A stretch of DNA of 23,971 nucleotides. It comes from Magnetococcales bacterium. GTDB lineage: Bacteria; Pseudomonadota; Magnetococcia; Magnetococcales; Magnetaquicoccaceae. Each line of letters opens with the position of its first letter. The stretch's first letter is position 1. Of this stretch, positions 1 through 9,235 are shown piece by piece. A program made the translations under genes and the position numbers. The stretch lies in NCBI GenBank assembly GCA_015228895.1, contig JADGCR010000009.1, positions 1-23,971 of the forward strand. The letters are read 5' to 3'. Below the pieces are notes generated by a model that was given only the letters and a program-made list of their open reading frames with translations, had not been told where the DNA came from and did no database searches.

Positions 1-13
1 AAGGCTATTCATA

Positions 14-62
14 CCCGCAACGTTGCGGGACGATGACCAAGCATGGGACCCGCCGCAGGGTC
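14..62 (+). promoter_or_regulatory. Candidate ANTAR-type dual-hexaloop leader RNA of the nirBD-nasA operon
   Basis: Two short hairpins sit in the leader upstream of nirB. The first (14-29) is a perfect palindrome: a CCCGC/GCGGG stem closing a six-base loop AACGTT, with A at loop position 1 and G at position 4. The second (47-62) has a GACCC/GGGTC stem and a six-base loop GCCGCA, keeping G at position 4 but with G instead of A at position 1. Known ANTAR antiterminator targets, such as the NasR-controlled nas leader of Klebsiella, use paired hexaloops with A1 and G4 ahead of a terminator. A terminator follows here at 74-125. Bases 49-54 (CCCGCC) are also complementary to 99-104 in the terminator, so an alternative fold is possible. 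The ANTAR assignment is an inference; no nasR gene is in the window. Confidence 0.5.
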
Positions 63-73
63 TATGGATAACG

Positions 74-125
74 ACGTCCAAACCGCTTCGCCGCCACCGG
101 CGGGAGTGGCTTGGACGTTTTTTTT
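74..125 (+). terminator. Intrinsic terminator in the nirB leader (probable attenuator)
   Basis: Bases 74-87 pair with 105-118 (eight consecutive pairs, one A/C mismatch, then five pairs including one G/U). An inner CCGCC/GGCGG helix (91-95 with 99-103) has a three-base loop. An uninterrupted run of eight T follows at 118-125. It ends 33 bases before the nirB start, leaving little room for another promoter in between, so operon transcription probably passes through it. It could instead end an unseen upstream gene. Confidence 0.75.
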
Positions 126-158
126 GCCCTGTGTTCGCCGGACAAGGAGTGCATACCA

Positions 159-2618
159 ATGAAGCGCACACGTCAACGTCTTGTGGTGGTGGGAAACGGC
201 ATGGCCGGAATCCGCACCGGGGAAGAGCTGTTGCGACTGGCTCCAGATCGTTACCAGATCACCATCCTGGGGGAGGAACCCCATGGTAACTACAACCGGA
301 TTCTCCTCTCATCCCTGCTGGCCGGAGAGAAGCGGGTGGAGGAGATCATCACCCATCCTCTGGCGTGGTATGAACAGCATCGGATCACCTTTCGGCCAGG
401 AGTCGCCGCCACCCGCATCGACCGGGCGGCGGGGGTGGTGGAGGACAGCCGGGGGGAACGCCACCCCTACGACCGCCTGCTTCTGGCCACCGGCTCCCAT
501 CCGGTACGGATTCCAGTGCCGGGCCATCAACTGCCGGGGGTGGTCAGTTTTCGGGATTTGAAGGATGTGGAGGTCATGCTCTCCATCGCACGCGATCATC
601 AGCGGGCGGTGGTGATCGGTGGCGGTCTGCTGGGGCTGGAGGCGGCCATGGGACTGCTCAAGCAGGGGATGATGGTGACGGTGGTGCACCTCATGGAGAT
701 CCTCATGGAGCGCCAGTTGGATGTCACGGCAGCGACCATGTTGCGGGATGAGTTGGAGAGCCGGGGGCTGCGATTTCGTCTGGGGGCGCTCACCGAGGCG
801 ATCCTGGGCACGGAACAGGTGACCGGCATCCGCTTCCAGGATGGCTCGGAGCTGGCGGCTGACCTGGTGGTGATGGCCGTGGGGGTGCGTCCCAACATCG
901 ATCTGGCCAAAACGGCAGAGCTGGTCTGTGGTCGTGGCCTCTGCATCGATGATCAGATGACCACCTCCGACCCACGCATTGTGGCGGTGGGGGAGTGTGT
1001 GGAGCATCGGGGGGTGGTCTACGGACTGGTGGCGCCTTTGTTCGAGCAAGGCCGCATCCTGGCCCGACATCTGGCCGGAATGGAGGAGGCGGGCCGCTAT
1101 ACCGGCTCGGTCATCTCTACCCGGCTCAAGGTCACGGGCATCGACCTCTTCTCTGCCGGTGATTTTCTGGGCGATGAGGGGTGTGAGGAGATCCTGTTCA
1201 AAGATCCCCATCGCCGGGTCTATAAAAAACTGGTGATCAAAAACGAGGTGATCCAGGGCGGCGTGTTGCTCGGGGATGCCATGGATGGCCCCTGGTATCT
1301 GGAAATGATGCGGGATGGCACCAACATCCATGCCCTGCGCGAGCATCTGCTCTTCGGACGCTCCCACCACGTTGGTGATGCGGGTCATGGGGGCATGGCC
1401 GTGGGCGACCTGCCGGAGAGTCGGGAGATCTGCGGCTGCAACGGGGTCACCAAAGGGCGCATCCAGGCCGCGATTCTGGAAAAGGATCTCACCACCCTGG
1501 AGGAGATCCGGCTGCACACCAAAGCCTCGGCCAGTTGTGGCTCCTGCACCGGATTGGTGGAACAGATCCTGGCCCATACCCTGGGCGGCGACTACGCGAT
1601 CCCGGTCAGCAAGCCGCTTTGCGGTTGCACCACCCTCACCAGTGACGCCGTGCGCGACGCCGTGCGCGACCGCTGTTTGACCACCGTGCCCGACACCATG
1701 ACCACCCTGGAGTGGAAGACGCCGGATGGCTGCCCGGCCTGCCGTCAGGCGATCAACTACTATATTCATGCCTTCTGGCCCCGGCAGTACCAGGAGCGGC
1801 TTGGAGATCGCTTCATCAACGAGCGGATCCACGCCAACATCCAGAAAGATGGGAGCTATTCCGTGATTCCCCGCATCTTTGGTGGCCTCACCACCCCCAA
1901 CGAGCTGCGGGTGATCGCCGATCTGGTGGAGCGTTTTGCCATTCCAGAGGTGAAGTTCACCGGCGGGCAGCGTCTTACCATGCTGGGGGTGCAAAAGGAG
2001 GATCTGCCTGCCATCTGGGCGGAGCTGGGGCGGAATGGCATGCTCTCCGGCCACGCCTATGGCAAGGCGTTGCGCACGGTGAAAACCTGTGTTGGCAGCC
2101 ACTGGTGCCGCTTTGGCACCCAGGATTCGGAGGCCATGGGGGTGCAGCTGGAAAAACTGTTGTGGAACTGCTGGACGCCGCACAAATTCAAATTGGCAGT
2201 CTCCGGCTGCCCACGAAACTGCGCCGAAGCCACGATCAAGGATTTCGGCGTGGTGGCGGTGGATTCGGGCTGGGAGCTGCATGTGGGGGGCAACGGCGGC
2301 ATCAAGGTGCGGGTGACCGATCTCCTGACCAAGGTGGCGACCATGGACGAGGTGCTGGAGTATGCCGGCTCCTTTATGCAGTTCTATCGCACCACAGCCC
2401 GCTATCTGGAACGCACCGCTCCCTGGGTGGAGCGGGTGGGACTGGAGTGGATTCACGAGCGGCTGGTGCAAGACGACAACCATCGCCGCCGCCTGTACGC
2501 CGCCTTCACAGAGGCCCACGCCCATTTGCCCGATCCCTGGGAGCAGCGCGCCCACCATGGGGTGGCGGCGACCGAATTCGCCCCCATGGCCATCCTTCAT
2601 GAAGCCACAGGAGTTTGA
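159..2618 (+). CDS. nirB: Assimilatory nitrite reductase [NAD(P)H], large subunit
   Basis: The 819-residue protein matches NirB, which reduces nitrite to ammonium in the cytoplasm with electrons from NAD(P)H. An N-terminal FAD site (GNGMAG, residues 12-17) is followed by an NAD-binding GGGLLG (154-159). Two BFD-type [2Fe-2S] modules come next (Cys 425/427/460/463 and Cys 488/490/525/528). The C-terminal half is a ferredoxin-nitrite/sulfite reductase repeat with the siroheme/[4Fe-4S] ligands CVGSHWC (Cys 644, 650) and CPRNC (Cys 684, 688). The ATG at 159 is chosen because AAGGAG lies at 144-149 and the protein then begins directly at the Rossmann fold; an upstream in-frame ATG at 111 lies inside the terminator. 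The length is normal for the family. It is the first gene of an operon with nirD, 1 base downstream. Confidence 0.95.
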   Translation: MKRTRQRLVVVGNGMAGIRTGEELLRLAPDRYQITILGEEPHGNYNRILLSSLLAGEKRVEEIITHPLAWYEQHRITFRPGVAATRIDRAAGVVEDSRGERHPYDRLLLATGSHPVRIPVPGHQLPGVVSFRDLKDVEVMLSIARDHQRAVVIGGGLLGLEAAMGLLKQGMMVTVVHLMEILMERQLDVTAATMLRDELESRGLRFRLGALTEAILGTEQVTGIRFQDGSELAADLVVMAVGVRPNIDLAKTAELVCGRGLCIDDQMTTSDPRIVAVGECVEHRGVVYGLVAPLFEQGRILARHLAGMEEAGRYTGSVISTRLKVTGIDLFSAGDFLGDEGCEEILFKDPHRRVYKKLVIKNEVIQGGVLLGDAMDGPWYLEMMRDGTNIHALREHLLFGRSHHVGDAGHGGMAVGDLPESREICGCNGVTKGRIQAAILEKDLTTLEEIRLHTKASASCGSCTGLVEQILAHTLGGDYAIPVSKPLCGCTTLTSDAVRDAVRDRCLTTVPDTMTTLEWKTPDGCPACRQAINYYIHAFWPRQYQERLGDRFINERIHANIQKDGSYSVIPRIFGGLTTPNELRVIADLVERFAIPEVKFTGGQRLTMLGVQKEDLPAIWAELGRNGMLSGHAYGKALRTVKTCVGSHWCRFGTQDSEAMGVQLEKLLWNCWTPHKFKLAVSGCPRNCAEATIKDFGVVAVDSGWELHVGGNGGIKVRVTDLLTKVATMDEVLEYAGSFMQFYRTTARYLERTAPWVERVGLEWIHERLVQDDNHRRRLYAAFTEAHAHLPDPWEQRAHHGVAATEFAPMAILHEATGV

Positions 2619-2619
2619 T

Positions 2620-2946
2620 ATGCGCACTTGGTATTGCATCGGCGACAAAGAGTCTGTTCCACGGCAGGGAGCGCGTGTGGTCAAAACCGAGACCCTGGGA
2701 GATATCGCCATCTTTCGCACCATGGACGATCAAGTCCACGCCCTGGCGGATCGCTGCCCCCATCGGGGGGGGCCGCTGTCACCGGGGATTGTTCATGGAG
2801 GCAAGGTCTCCTGCCCGTTGCACAACTGGAGCATCGACCTGTCCAGCGGCGCGGTAGTGGGGCCGGATGAAGGCTGTGTGGGTCGGTTTGCCCTCAAGGA
2901 GGAGGACGGAAAGCTCTATCTCGCCCTAAGCCGCGACCATGGCTGA
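2620..2946 (+). CDS. nirD: Nitrite reductase [NAD(P)H], small subunit (Rieske-type)
   Basis: This 108-residue protein is the small partner of NirB and carries a Rieske-like fold. It keeps all four Rieske ligands: CPH (Cys46, His48) and CPLH (Cys65, His68). Many NirD proteins lack these ligands, so this one could bind a [2Fe-2S] cluster, as in the variants resembling ferredoxin subunits of dioxygenases. The start codon follows the nirB stop by one base, and its ribosome binding site (AGGAG, 2609-2613) lies inside the end of nirB, which points to translational coupling. Its 3' end overlaps the nasA start by eight bases. Confidence 0.93.
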   Translation: MRTWYCIGDKESVPRQGARVVKTETLGDIAIFRTMDDQVHALADRCPHRGGPLSPGIVHGGKVSCPLHNWSIDLSSGAVVGPDEGCVGRFALKEEDGKLYLALSRDHG

Positions 2947-5635
2947 CCTGTCCCCCATTGCCACCACCTGTCCCTACTGTGGCACCGGGTGCGGCATTCT
3001 GCTGCAACCCGATGGTCATGGGGGCATTGCCTCCATGCGGGGAGATCCGCTCCATCCGGCCAATTATGGTCGCCTGTGCAGCAAGGGGTCGGCCCTTCTG
3101 GAGACCATCGCCATGGACGGGCGCCTGCTCGCTCCGAAAATCCGGGGAGAGGTCGTCACCTGGGAGCGCGCCCTGGAAGCAGTGGCGCACGGTTTCGCCA
3201 GCACCATCCGGCAACACGGACCGGAGTCGGTGGCGTTCTATCTCTCCGGGCAATTGTTGACCGAAGATTATTATGTGGCAAACAAGCTGATGAAGGGATT
3301 CATCGGCGCGGCCAACATCGACAGCAACTCCCGACTCTGCATGGCCTCCGCCGTGGTGGGCCACAAGCGGGCGTTTGGCGAAGATCTGATGCCCTGCTGC
3401 TACGAGGATCTGGAACTGGCCAAACTGGTGGTGATTGCGGGCAGCAACACCGCCTGGTGCCATCCAGTGCTGTTCCAACGCCTCCAGGCGGCCCGGCAGG
3501 CCGATCCCAGCAAGAAACTGGTCGTCATCGACCCTCGACGCACCGCAACCGCCCAAGCGGCGGATCTTCATCTGCCTCTCATCGGCGGCAGCGATGCCGT
3601 GTTGTGGCTCGGTCTGTTGCACTACATCATTCAGCATGGTCACGCCAAAACCGACTATTTCAAAAACCATACGGAGATGGAGGCCTACACCCTGGAGCTG
3701 GCAGCTGCCTACGCCTCGGATCCGCCACGGGTGGCCAAAGCCACCGGACTCGATCCCTCCTCCGTCACCGCGTTCTATGAACTTTTCTGCGGCATCGGAC
3801 AGAGCGTCACTCTCTTCTCCCAGGGGATCAATCAATCCGCCGGCGGCAGTGACAAGGTGAACGCCATCATCAATTGCCATCTGGCCACGGGCCGTATTGG
3901 GCAACCCGGCATGGGGCCGTTTTCCCTCACCGGCCAACCCAACGCCATGGGCGGGCGGGAGGTGGGGGCGATGGCCAACCAGTTGGCCGCCCACATGGGA
4001 CTTGACAATCCCGCCCACCGGGAGCGGGTGGGACGGTTCTGGGGGAGCAAACTGGTGCCACGTCATCCGGGACGCCTGGCCATGGAACTGTTCCAGGCCA
4101 TGGAGTCCGGGCAGATCAAGGCGGTCTGGATCATGGGCACCAACCCCATGGTCAGCCTGCCCAATACCGCTCAGGTGCGACGCGCCCTGGAACGCTGTCC
4201 CCTGGTGGTGGTGAGCGAAGCGGTGGCCCAGACCGATACCACCGCCTTGGCGCATATTCTGCTGCCCGCACAAACCTGGGGCGAGAAGAGTGGGACGGTG
4301 ACCAATTCAGAACGCTGCATCTCTCGGCAACGGAGTGGCTTGGCTCCGGTTGGTCTGGCTCAACCCGACTGGTGGCAGCTCTGTCAGGTGGCCAAACGTC
4401 TGGGGCACAGCCAGGCCTTCGATTTCCACAATCCGGCGGCCATCTTTCGGGAACACGCGGCGCTCAGTGGGTTTGAAAACCAGGGGGAACGGGTCTTCGA
4501 CTTGTCGCTCCTCGCCTCCCTGACCGATGAGGCGTACGACGCCTTGTCGCCCGTGCAGTGGCCGTTGTGGCGGGATGATCAGGGCGTGGTGCATGGCACA
4601 CCGCGTCTGGGTGCAGGAAAAACCTGTTCCACCCCCAACGGACGGGCGCGGCTGGTGGAGGTTCTTCCCAGAAAACCCGCCACCCCCACCAGCCGGAAGT
4701 ATCCCTTGATTCTCAATACCGGACGGCTGCGGGATCAGTGGCACACCATGACCCGTACCGGGGTGGCTCCCCGTCTCTGTCGGCACGGGACGTTTCCCGT
4801 GGCCGAAATCCATCCCGACGACGGCCAGCGTTATGGCCTGACCCATGGGGCGTTGGCTCGGATCTCCACCCCAGCGGGCAGTCTGATCACGCGGATCATT
4901 TTCAACCCGGACGAACGCTCCGGCCAGCTGTTCATGGCCATGCACTGGAATCACCAGTTTGCCGGACAGGGAACGGTCAATCTCCTGGTGCCCGCCAAAG
5001 GGGATCCCCATTCAGGACAGCCGGAATTCAAACGGAGTCCGGCCAAGGTGGAACCTCTGGCGCGGTGCTGGCATGGCTTCCTGTTGCGCCGTTCCGGCGC
5101 TCCGTTGGCGCAGAACGGCCTGTGGTGGGGGCGCCAGCCTTTGGAACATGGGGTATGGCTTTACCATCTGGAGGGGACGGAAGCGCTGGAGTCGTGGCAG
5201 GCGCAGAGCAGTCTCTGGCTGGAAGCTGGCGCGGAGGCCGATCAGGAGTGGATGGAGTTTTCCGATGCGGCCCATTACCGTTTTCGCCGCGCCCTGTTGC
5301 GTAAGGGGCGCCTGGAAGGGATACTCTTCATTGAAGCCAAAGGGACTTTGCCAAAACCGGAAGGGCTGGCCTCCCTGTTTCAACACCAACATCTGGAAGG
5401 GCAGGCGCGACAGAGATTGCTGGTGGGGCGCGGGTCTGCGCAAGACTACCGGCCGGTGCGCACGATCTGCGCCTGCATGGGGGTGAGTGCGGAACAGATT
5501 CAACAGGCATTGGTCGAAGGAACCGCCCCAACGATCTCCGCCATCGGTGCGCGTCTCAAGGCGGGGAGCAACTGCGGTTCGTGCCTGCCTGAAGTGCGGG
5601 AGATCCTCCTCCAGTGGCAACAACGCGTGGCGTAG
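2939..5635 (+). CDS. nasA: Assimilatory nitrate reductase, catalytic (molybdopterin) subunit
   Basis: This 898-residue bis-MGD enzyme reduces nitrate to nitrite for assimilation in the cytoplasm. The [4Fe-4S] ligands are Cys11, Cys14, Cys18 (CPYCGTGC) and Cys47. The likely molybdenum-ligating cysteine is Cys134 in SNSRLCMAS. The molybdopterin and dinucleotide-binding domains fill the middle. The C-terminus carries a BFD-type [2Fe-2S] module (Cys 844/846/879/882), as in the enterobacterial NasA type and unlike shorter cyanobacterial NarB. No twin-arginine signal is present, which fits a cytoplasmic assimilatory enzyme and argues against periplasmic NapA. It overlaps nirD by eight bases, so it is the third gene of the operon. 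A separate NADH-dependent electron donor (NasC/NasB-like) is not visible. Confidence 0.93.
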   Translation: MADLSPIATTCPYCGTGCGILLQPDGHGGIASMRGDPLHPANYGRLCSKGSALLETIAMDGRLLAPKIRGEVVTWERALEAVAHGFASTIRQHGPESVAFYLSGQLLTEDYYVANKLMKGFIGAANIDSNSRLCMASAVVGHKRAFGEDLMPCCYEDLELAKLVVIAGSNTAWCHPVLFQRLQAARQADPSKKLVVIDPRRTATAQAADLHLPLIGGSDAVLWLGLLHYIIQHGHAKTDYFKNHTEMEAYTLELAAAYASDPPRVAKATGLDPSSVTAFYELFCGIGQSVTLFSQGINQSAGGSDKVNAIINCHLATGRIGQPGMGPFSLTGQPNAMGGREVGAMANQLAAHMGLDNPAHRERVGRFWGSKLVPRHPGRLAMELFQAMESGQIKAVWIMGTNPMVSLPNTAQVRRALERCPLVVVSEAVAQTDTTALAHILLPAQTWGEKSGTVTNSERCISRQRSGLAPVGLAQPDWWQLCQVAKRLGHSQAFDFHNPAAIFREHAALSGFENQGERVFDLSLLASLTDEAYDALSPVQWPLWRDDQGVVHGTPRLGAGKTCSTPNGRARLVEVLPRKPATPTSRKYPLILNTGRLRDQWHTMTRTGVAPRLCRHGTFPVAEIHPDDGQRYGLTHGALARISTPAGSLITRIIFNPDERSGQLFMAMHWNHQFAGQGTVNLLVPAKGDPHSGQPEFKRSPAKVEPLARCWHGFLLRRSGAPLAQNGLWWGRQPLEHGVWLYHLEGTEALESWQAQSSLWLEAGAEADQEWMEFSDAAHYRFRRALLRKGRLEGILFIEAKGTLPKPEGLASLFQHQHLEGQARQRLLVGRGSAQDYRPVRTICACMGVSAEQIQQALVEGTAPTISAIGARLKAGSNCGSCLPEVREILLQWQQRVA

Positions 5636-5751
5636 TGGGCCATCCGCCCGTCGTGCCAACCTGCTCAATGCAAGAAGATTCCGGGAAGATCCAACAGACT
5701 GTTTTCCGAAAAAATGGCCTTTCAGAAACACAATCAGGAGTTGTCTTGATC

Positions 5752-7257
5752 ATGAAACACATTTTGTATCCGCTGTTTGGAGCCATGCTGACATCTTTTA
5801 TCCACCTGACTGCCCTGGCGGACGAGAAGAAACTGACCTTTCTGCATGTCAACGATGTCTACGAGTTGCAACCCCGGAACGGGCTGGGCGGGGTGGCGGC
5901 TTTGGGAACCCTGTTGCGGGACTATCGGCAACGGGATCCCCAACTGGTTTTCACCTTTGGCGGTGATCTGCTCTCCCCTTCGTCGCTCTCCGGACTGGTC
6001 CGGGGGAAACAGATGATCGAGGCCATGAACGGGCTGGGCATGATGGTGGCGGTGCCGGGCAACCACGAGTTCGATTTCGGTCTGGAGAACATGATCGCCC
6101 GACTCAGAGAGTCGCACGCCGTGTGGCTGGCCTCCAACATGACCCTGGAGAACGGAGAGTCGGTGCCGGGGACCAGACGGCAACTGATGCGGGAGATGCA
6201 TGGGGTCAAGGTGGGATTTTTCGGTTTGATCACCCCCCATACCGCCAGCACCTCCAAACCCGGAAAGCGGGTGCGCTTCGAGCCGGTGATGGAGGCCGCC
6301 CGCAGGGAGGTCGCGGAACTCAAGGCCCAAGGCGCCCGGGTGATCGTGGCCCTGACCCACCTGCCGTTGGCCGAAGACCGGGAACTGGCCGCCACCGTCC
6401 AGGGGATCGATCTGATCCTGGGAGGACATGACCACGACCCGGCGGCCCTGTACGAACAGGGGGTGCTGATCCTGAAATCCGGTTCGGACAACCAGTTCCT
6501 CGGTGTGGCGGAACTAACCGCTGTCGAGGAAAAAACACGGAACGCTCTCCGCTGGCATCCCTCCTGGCAGGTGCGTCCCGTGGTCGGCGTGGAACCGGAC
6601 CCGGCCATGAACCGACTGGTGGAGCGTTGGCAAAAGACACTGGATGAGGCGTTGGGCGCCCCTCTGCTGACCGTCGCCACGCCCTTCACCACCCTGGAGG
6701 GGGAGGTGCGCACCAGGGAGAACGTTTTCGCCAACCTCCTCACCGATGTGATGCGCGAGGCGCTGGAGGCGGATGTCGCCCTGTTCAACGGAGGGGGACT
6801 GCGGGGCAATCGCGTCTATCCGGAAGGGTATCTCTTTTCCGCCAGGGATATCCTGACCGAACTCCCCTTCGGCAACGTCGGCGTGCTGTTGGAAGTGAGC
6901 GGCCAGGAGCTGCTGACCACCCTGGAGAACGCCTTGAGCCAGGCGGAAGGTCCCTCCGGACGTTTCCCCCAGGTGGCCGGGATGCGGGTGGTCTACGACC
7001 CGGAACAGCCCCCCGGCGGACGGGTGCGGGAGGTGCGGGTGGGAGAGGCTCCGCTGGAACCCCAACGGCGCTACAGGGTGGCCACCACCGACTATCTGGC
7101 CTCCGGCAAGGAGGGTTACGACGCCCTGGCCAAGGGCAAGGTGTTGATCGACGCCAGCGGGGCCACCCTGGTGACCAATCAGCTCAAAGAGTGGCTGCTG
7201 GCCCACAAGCACTGGACCCCACGGTTGGAAGGACGGGTGACACGGCTGAAAAAATGA
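5752..7257 (+). CDS. Secreted bifunctional metallophosphatase / 5'-nucleotidase family protein
   Basis: The 501-residue protein belongs to the UshA/5'-nucleotidase family, which hydrolyses nucleotides or related phosphoesters in the periplasm. A signal peptide (about residues 1-23, ending ALA before DEKK) precedes the metallophosphatase core. Visible metal-site motifs are HVNDVYE (about 32-38), GGDLLSP (about 70-76), GNHEFDFG (103-110) and GGHDHD further on. The C-terminal substrate domain shows NGGGLRGN and DYLASGKEGYDAL. The HVNDVYE form replaces the usual second His of the first motif by Tyr, a variant I recall from a bacterial subgroup. The start at 5752 is chosen for the signal peptide and AGGAG at 5736-5740; the frame opens earlier at 5614. 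It follows nasA by 116 bases with no terminator seen, so read-through is possible. The exact substrate is unknown. Confidence 0.88.
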   Translation: MKHILYPLFGAMLTSFIHLTALADEKKLTFLHVNDVYELQPRNGLGGVAALGTLLRDYRQRDPQLVFTFGGDLLSPSSLSGLVRGKQMIEAMNGLGMMVAVPGNHEFDFGLENMIARLRESHAVWLASNMTLENGESVPGTRRQLMREMHGVKVGFFGLITPHTASTSKPGKRVRFEPVMEAARREVAELKAQGARVIVALTHLPLAEDRELAATVQGIDLILGGHDHDPAALYEQGVLILKSGSDNQFLGVAELTAVEEKTRNALRWHPSWQVRPVVGVEPDPAMNRLVERWQKTLDEALGAPLLTVATPFTTLEGEVRTRENVFANLLTDVMREALEADVALFNGGGLRGNRVYPEGYLFSARDILTELPFGNVGVLLEVSGQELLTTLENALSQAEGPSGRFPQVAGMRVVYDPEQPPGGRVREVRVGEAPLEPQRRYRVATTDYLASGKEGYDALAKGKVLIDASGATLVTNQLKEWLLAHKHWTPRLEGRVTRLKK

Positions 7258-7299
7258 ACCCGGGCCGGTCAGGATGGCCACACCACGCCGACCGGCCCG
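7249..7299 (-). terminator. Hairpin between convergent nucleotidase and chemoreceptor genes
   Basis: A perfect ten-base inverted repeat, CGGGCCGGTC at 7261-7270 and its complement at 7290-7299, lies between two convergent genes. On the minus strand it is followed after six bases by a run of six T (7249-7254), which also encodes the last lysines of the nucleotidase. The gap between stem and T-run and the long loop make it an imperfect terminator. It probably serves the minus-strand chemoreceptor gene and may act in both directions. Confidence 0.5.
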
Positions 7300-7305
7300 C
7301 GGTGA

Positions 7306-9174
7306 TCAGAGTTTGAAGAACTCCAAAGCCTCTTGCAGAGTGGTGGCCTGGGAGGCCAGGTCGTCGGCGGAGGCGGACATCTCTTCGGAGGAGGCGGCGT
7401 TCTGCTGCAGCACCTGATCCAGTTGCTGGATGGCCTCGTTGACCTGGGATGCCCCTTGCGCCTGTTCCACCGATCCGGTGGTGATCTCCCCGACGAGTTG
7501 GGCGGTTTTCTGGATATCGGGCACCAGAGTCGCCAGCAGGATGCCGGCCTTTTCCGCCACATGGACGCTGGTGGTGGAGAGCCGGGTGATCTCCCCGGCG
7601 GCGATTTGGCTCCGTTCCGCCAGTTTCCGCACCTCCGCGGCCACCACGGCGAACCCTTTGCCATGCTCCCCGGCGCGGGCGGCCTCGATGGCGGCGTTCA
7701 GGGCCAACAGATTGGTCTGGCGGGCGATCTCCTCGATGATGCTGATCTTGCTGGCAATCTGCTGCATGGCCTCCACGGCCTGACGCACCGCTTCTCCGCT
7801 CTCCTGGGCGTCCACCGAGGCTTTGCGCGCCATTTTCTCGGTCATTTGGGCGTTGTCGGTATTCTGCTGAATGTTGGCGGCCATCTGCTCCATGGCGGCG
7901 GAGGTCTCCTCGATGGCGGCGGCCTGCTCCGTGGCCCCCTGGGAGACGGTCTGGGCGTTCGCGCTGGTGTTGGCGCTTTGATTGACCAGATTGACACCCA
8001 CCTCCATCAGGGTGCCAGCGGTGTTGCGCAGGTTGTCCACCATGATCTCCATGGCGGCGTAGACCCCGGTTTTGGCCCGCGCGTCGAAGGAGACGGTGAG
8101 TTGTCCGGTGGAGATGGTCTTGACCATTTCCGCCACTTCCACGGGTTCGCCCCCCATCTGGTGCAGGATGCCCCTGGCCACCACCACGCCGATGAGGATG
8201 CTGAGCAGGACGATGCCGGTGGTGCAGGAGAGATAAATCCAGAAAAGCAGTCTGGCCTCCCTGGCGAAGGAGACGGTGCGGTGATCCAGATCCTGGGAGA
8301 GCCGGTTCTCCACCTCCTTGAGCAGATTGATCTTGTCGGTGATGGCGGTGAACCACTGATTGGGGTCCATTCCGAACTTGCCCTCCATGGCCTTGTTCAG
8401 GGCGATGGCACGCATCTTTTCCACTTCCTCCACCACGGGAGCGGCCATTTTTTCCTTGAAGAAAGCGCGCTGTTCCTCCTGGGCCAGGGATTCGAAGACC
8501 CCCAGATAGGCGTTCTGTTCCGTGACCAGGGCGATGAATTTCTGATACATTCCCGCGCCAAAGGCATCCTTGGCGAAGGTGTTGGTGAGCACCGCCCGTT
8601 CCTGTCCGGCCCGTTCCTTGGCCAGCAGAAAATGGACATATCCCCCGGTCAGGGCGGACATCTCCGCGGTGACGGAGAGTTTCGGCAGGGCGCCGACCAC
8701 GTTGAGCAGATCGGTGATCATCCGGGTATAGAAACCGATGGCCTCCGGGGCCGGCATGGAGAGCGCCAGGACCTGCCGGCGGATCTCCGGAATTTTGTCC
8801 ATGAGTCCCACGGCGCTGGTCAGGGAGTCGTTGAACCGGGTGCCGAAGGCGCGGCTCTGAAAACCGCGCAGGTACTCCTGCAACTGTTTGATCTGGGCGT
8901 CGGCATCCTGATGTTGCTTGGGCAGCTGGTCGCTGAATCTTTTCCCCTGGCTGCCCAGAAAACCGGCGCTCATGCCCCGTTCCTTCTGGGATTCATGCAC
9001 CACCTCGCTGATGCGCACCCCCAGACTGGTCAAGGCGTTCATGGCGTCCATCTGTTGGGTCAGATGGCGTTTTTCCAGAACGCCCGCCACCCCGAAGCCG
9101 ATCATGACCAGCATGGGCAAAAAAAGCATCAGCAGAATTTGATTCCGCAACTTGATTCGGTTGAGAAATGACAT
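7306..9174 (-). CDS. Methyl-accepting chemotaxis protein with nitrate/nitrite-sensing NIT domain
   Basis: A 622-residue transmembrane chemoreceptor. TM1 is about residues 12-32. The periplasmic part (about 45-300) has the NIT signature: [16 protein letters not shown] (62-77) and the second-half motif KERAGQERA (186-194). TM2 spans about 308-334 and is followed by a HAMP-like linker. The cytoplasmic signalling domain has the conserved hairpin tip [20 protein letters not shown] (481-500). NIT domains sense nitrate or nitrite in NasR and in several chemoreceptors, so attraction to or avoidance of nitrate/nitrite is the likely role; this is family inference. No CheR-binding pentapeptide is seen at the C-terminus. 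The start ATG follows a purine-rich GGAAGGGGGGG stretch. It sits beside the nitrate assimilation operon but on the opposite strand. Confidence 0.92.
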   Translation of the reverse strand: MSFLNRIKLRNQILLMLFLPMLVMIGFGVAGVLEKRHLTQQMDAMNALTSLGVRISEVVHESQKERGMSAGFLGSQGKRFSDQLPKQHQDADAQIKQLQEYLRGFQSRAFGTRFNDSLTSAVGLMDKIPEIRRQVLALSMPAPEAIGFYTRMITDLLNVVGALPKLSVTAEMSALTGGYVHFLLAKERAGQERAVLTNTFAKDAFGAGMYQKFIALVTEQNAYLGVFESLAQEEQRAFFKEKMAAPVVEEVEKMRAIALNKAMEGKFGMDPNQWFTAITDKINLLKEVENRLSQDLDHRTVSFAREARLLFWIYLSCTTGIVLLSILIGVVVARGILHQMGGEPVEVAEMVKTISTGQLTVSFDARAKTGVYAAMEIMVDNLRNTAGTLMEVGVNLVNQSANTSANAQTVSQGATEQAAAIEETSAAMEQMAANIQQNTDNAQMTEKMARKASVDAQESGEAVRQAVEAMQQIASKISIIEEIARQTNLLALNAAIEAARAGEHGKGFAVVAAEVRKLAERSQIAAGEITRLSTTSVHVAEKAGILLATLVPDIQKTAQLVGEITTGSVEQAQGASQVNEAIQQLDQVLQQNAASSEEMSASADDLASQATTLQEALEFFKL

Positions 9175-9235
9175 ACCCCCCCCTTCCTTCGTGTGGTGAT
9201 TGTGGGTTGCTGTTTACAAGAGATCAGAATACATA

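Noticed and set aside
309..2723. 804-residue open frame on the minus strand opposite nirB
   Set aside because: It is antisense to a clearly recognised NirB with intact cofactor motifs, has low-complexity His/Gln/Gly-rich sequence and no domain; GC-rich codon bias leaves such frames open.
2894..4273. 459-residue minus-strand open frame opposite nasA
   Set aside because: Shadow of the nasA coding frame with no recognisable domain or binding site.
7333..9171. 612-residue plus-strand open frame opposite the chemoreceptor
   Set aside because: The Gly/His/Leu-rich translation is the mirror of the chemoreceptor codons; the minus-strand protein has complete NIT, HAMP and signalling domains.
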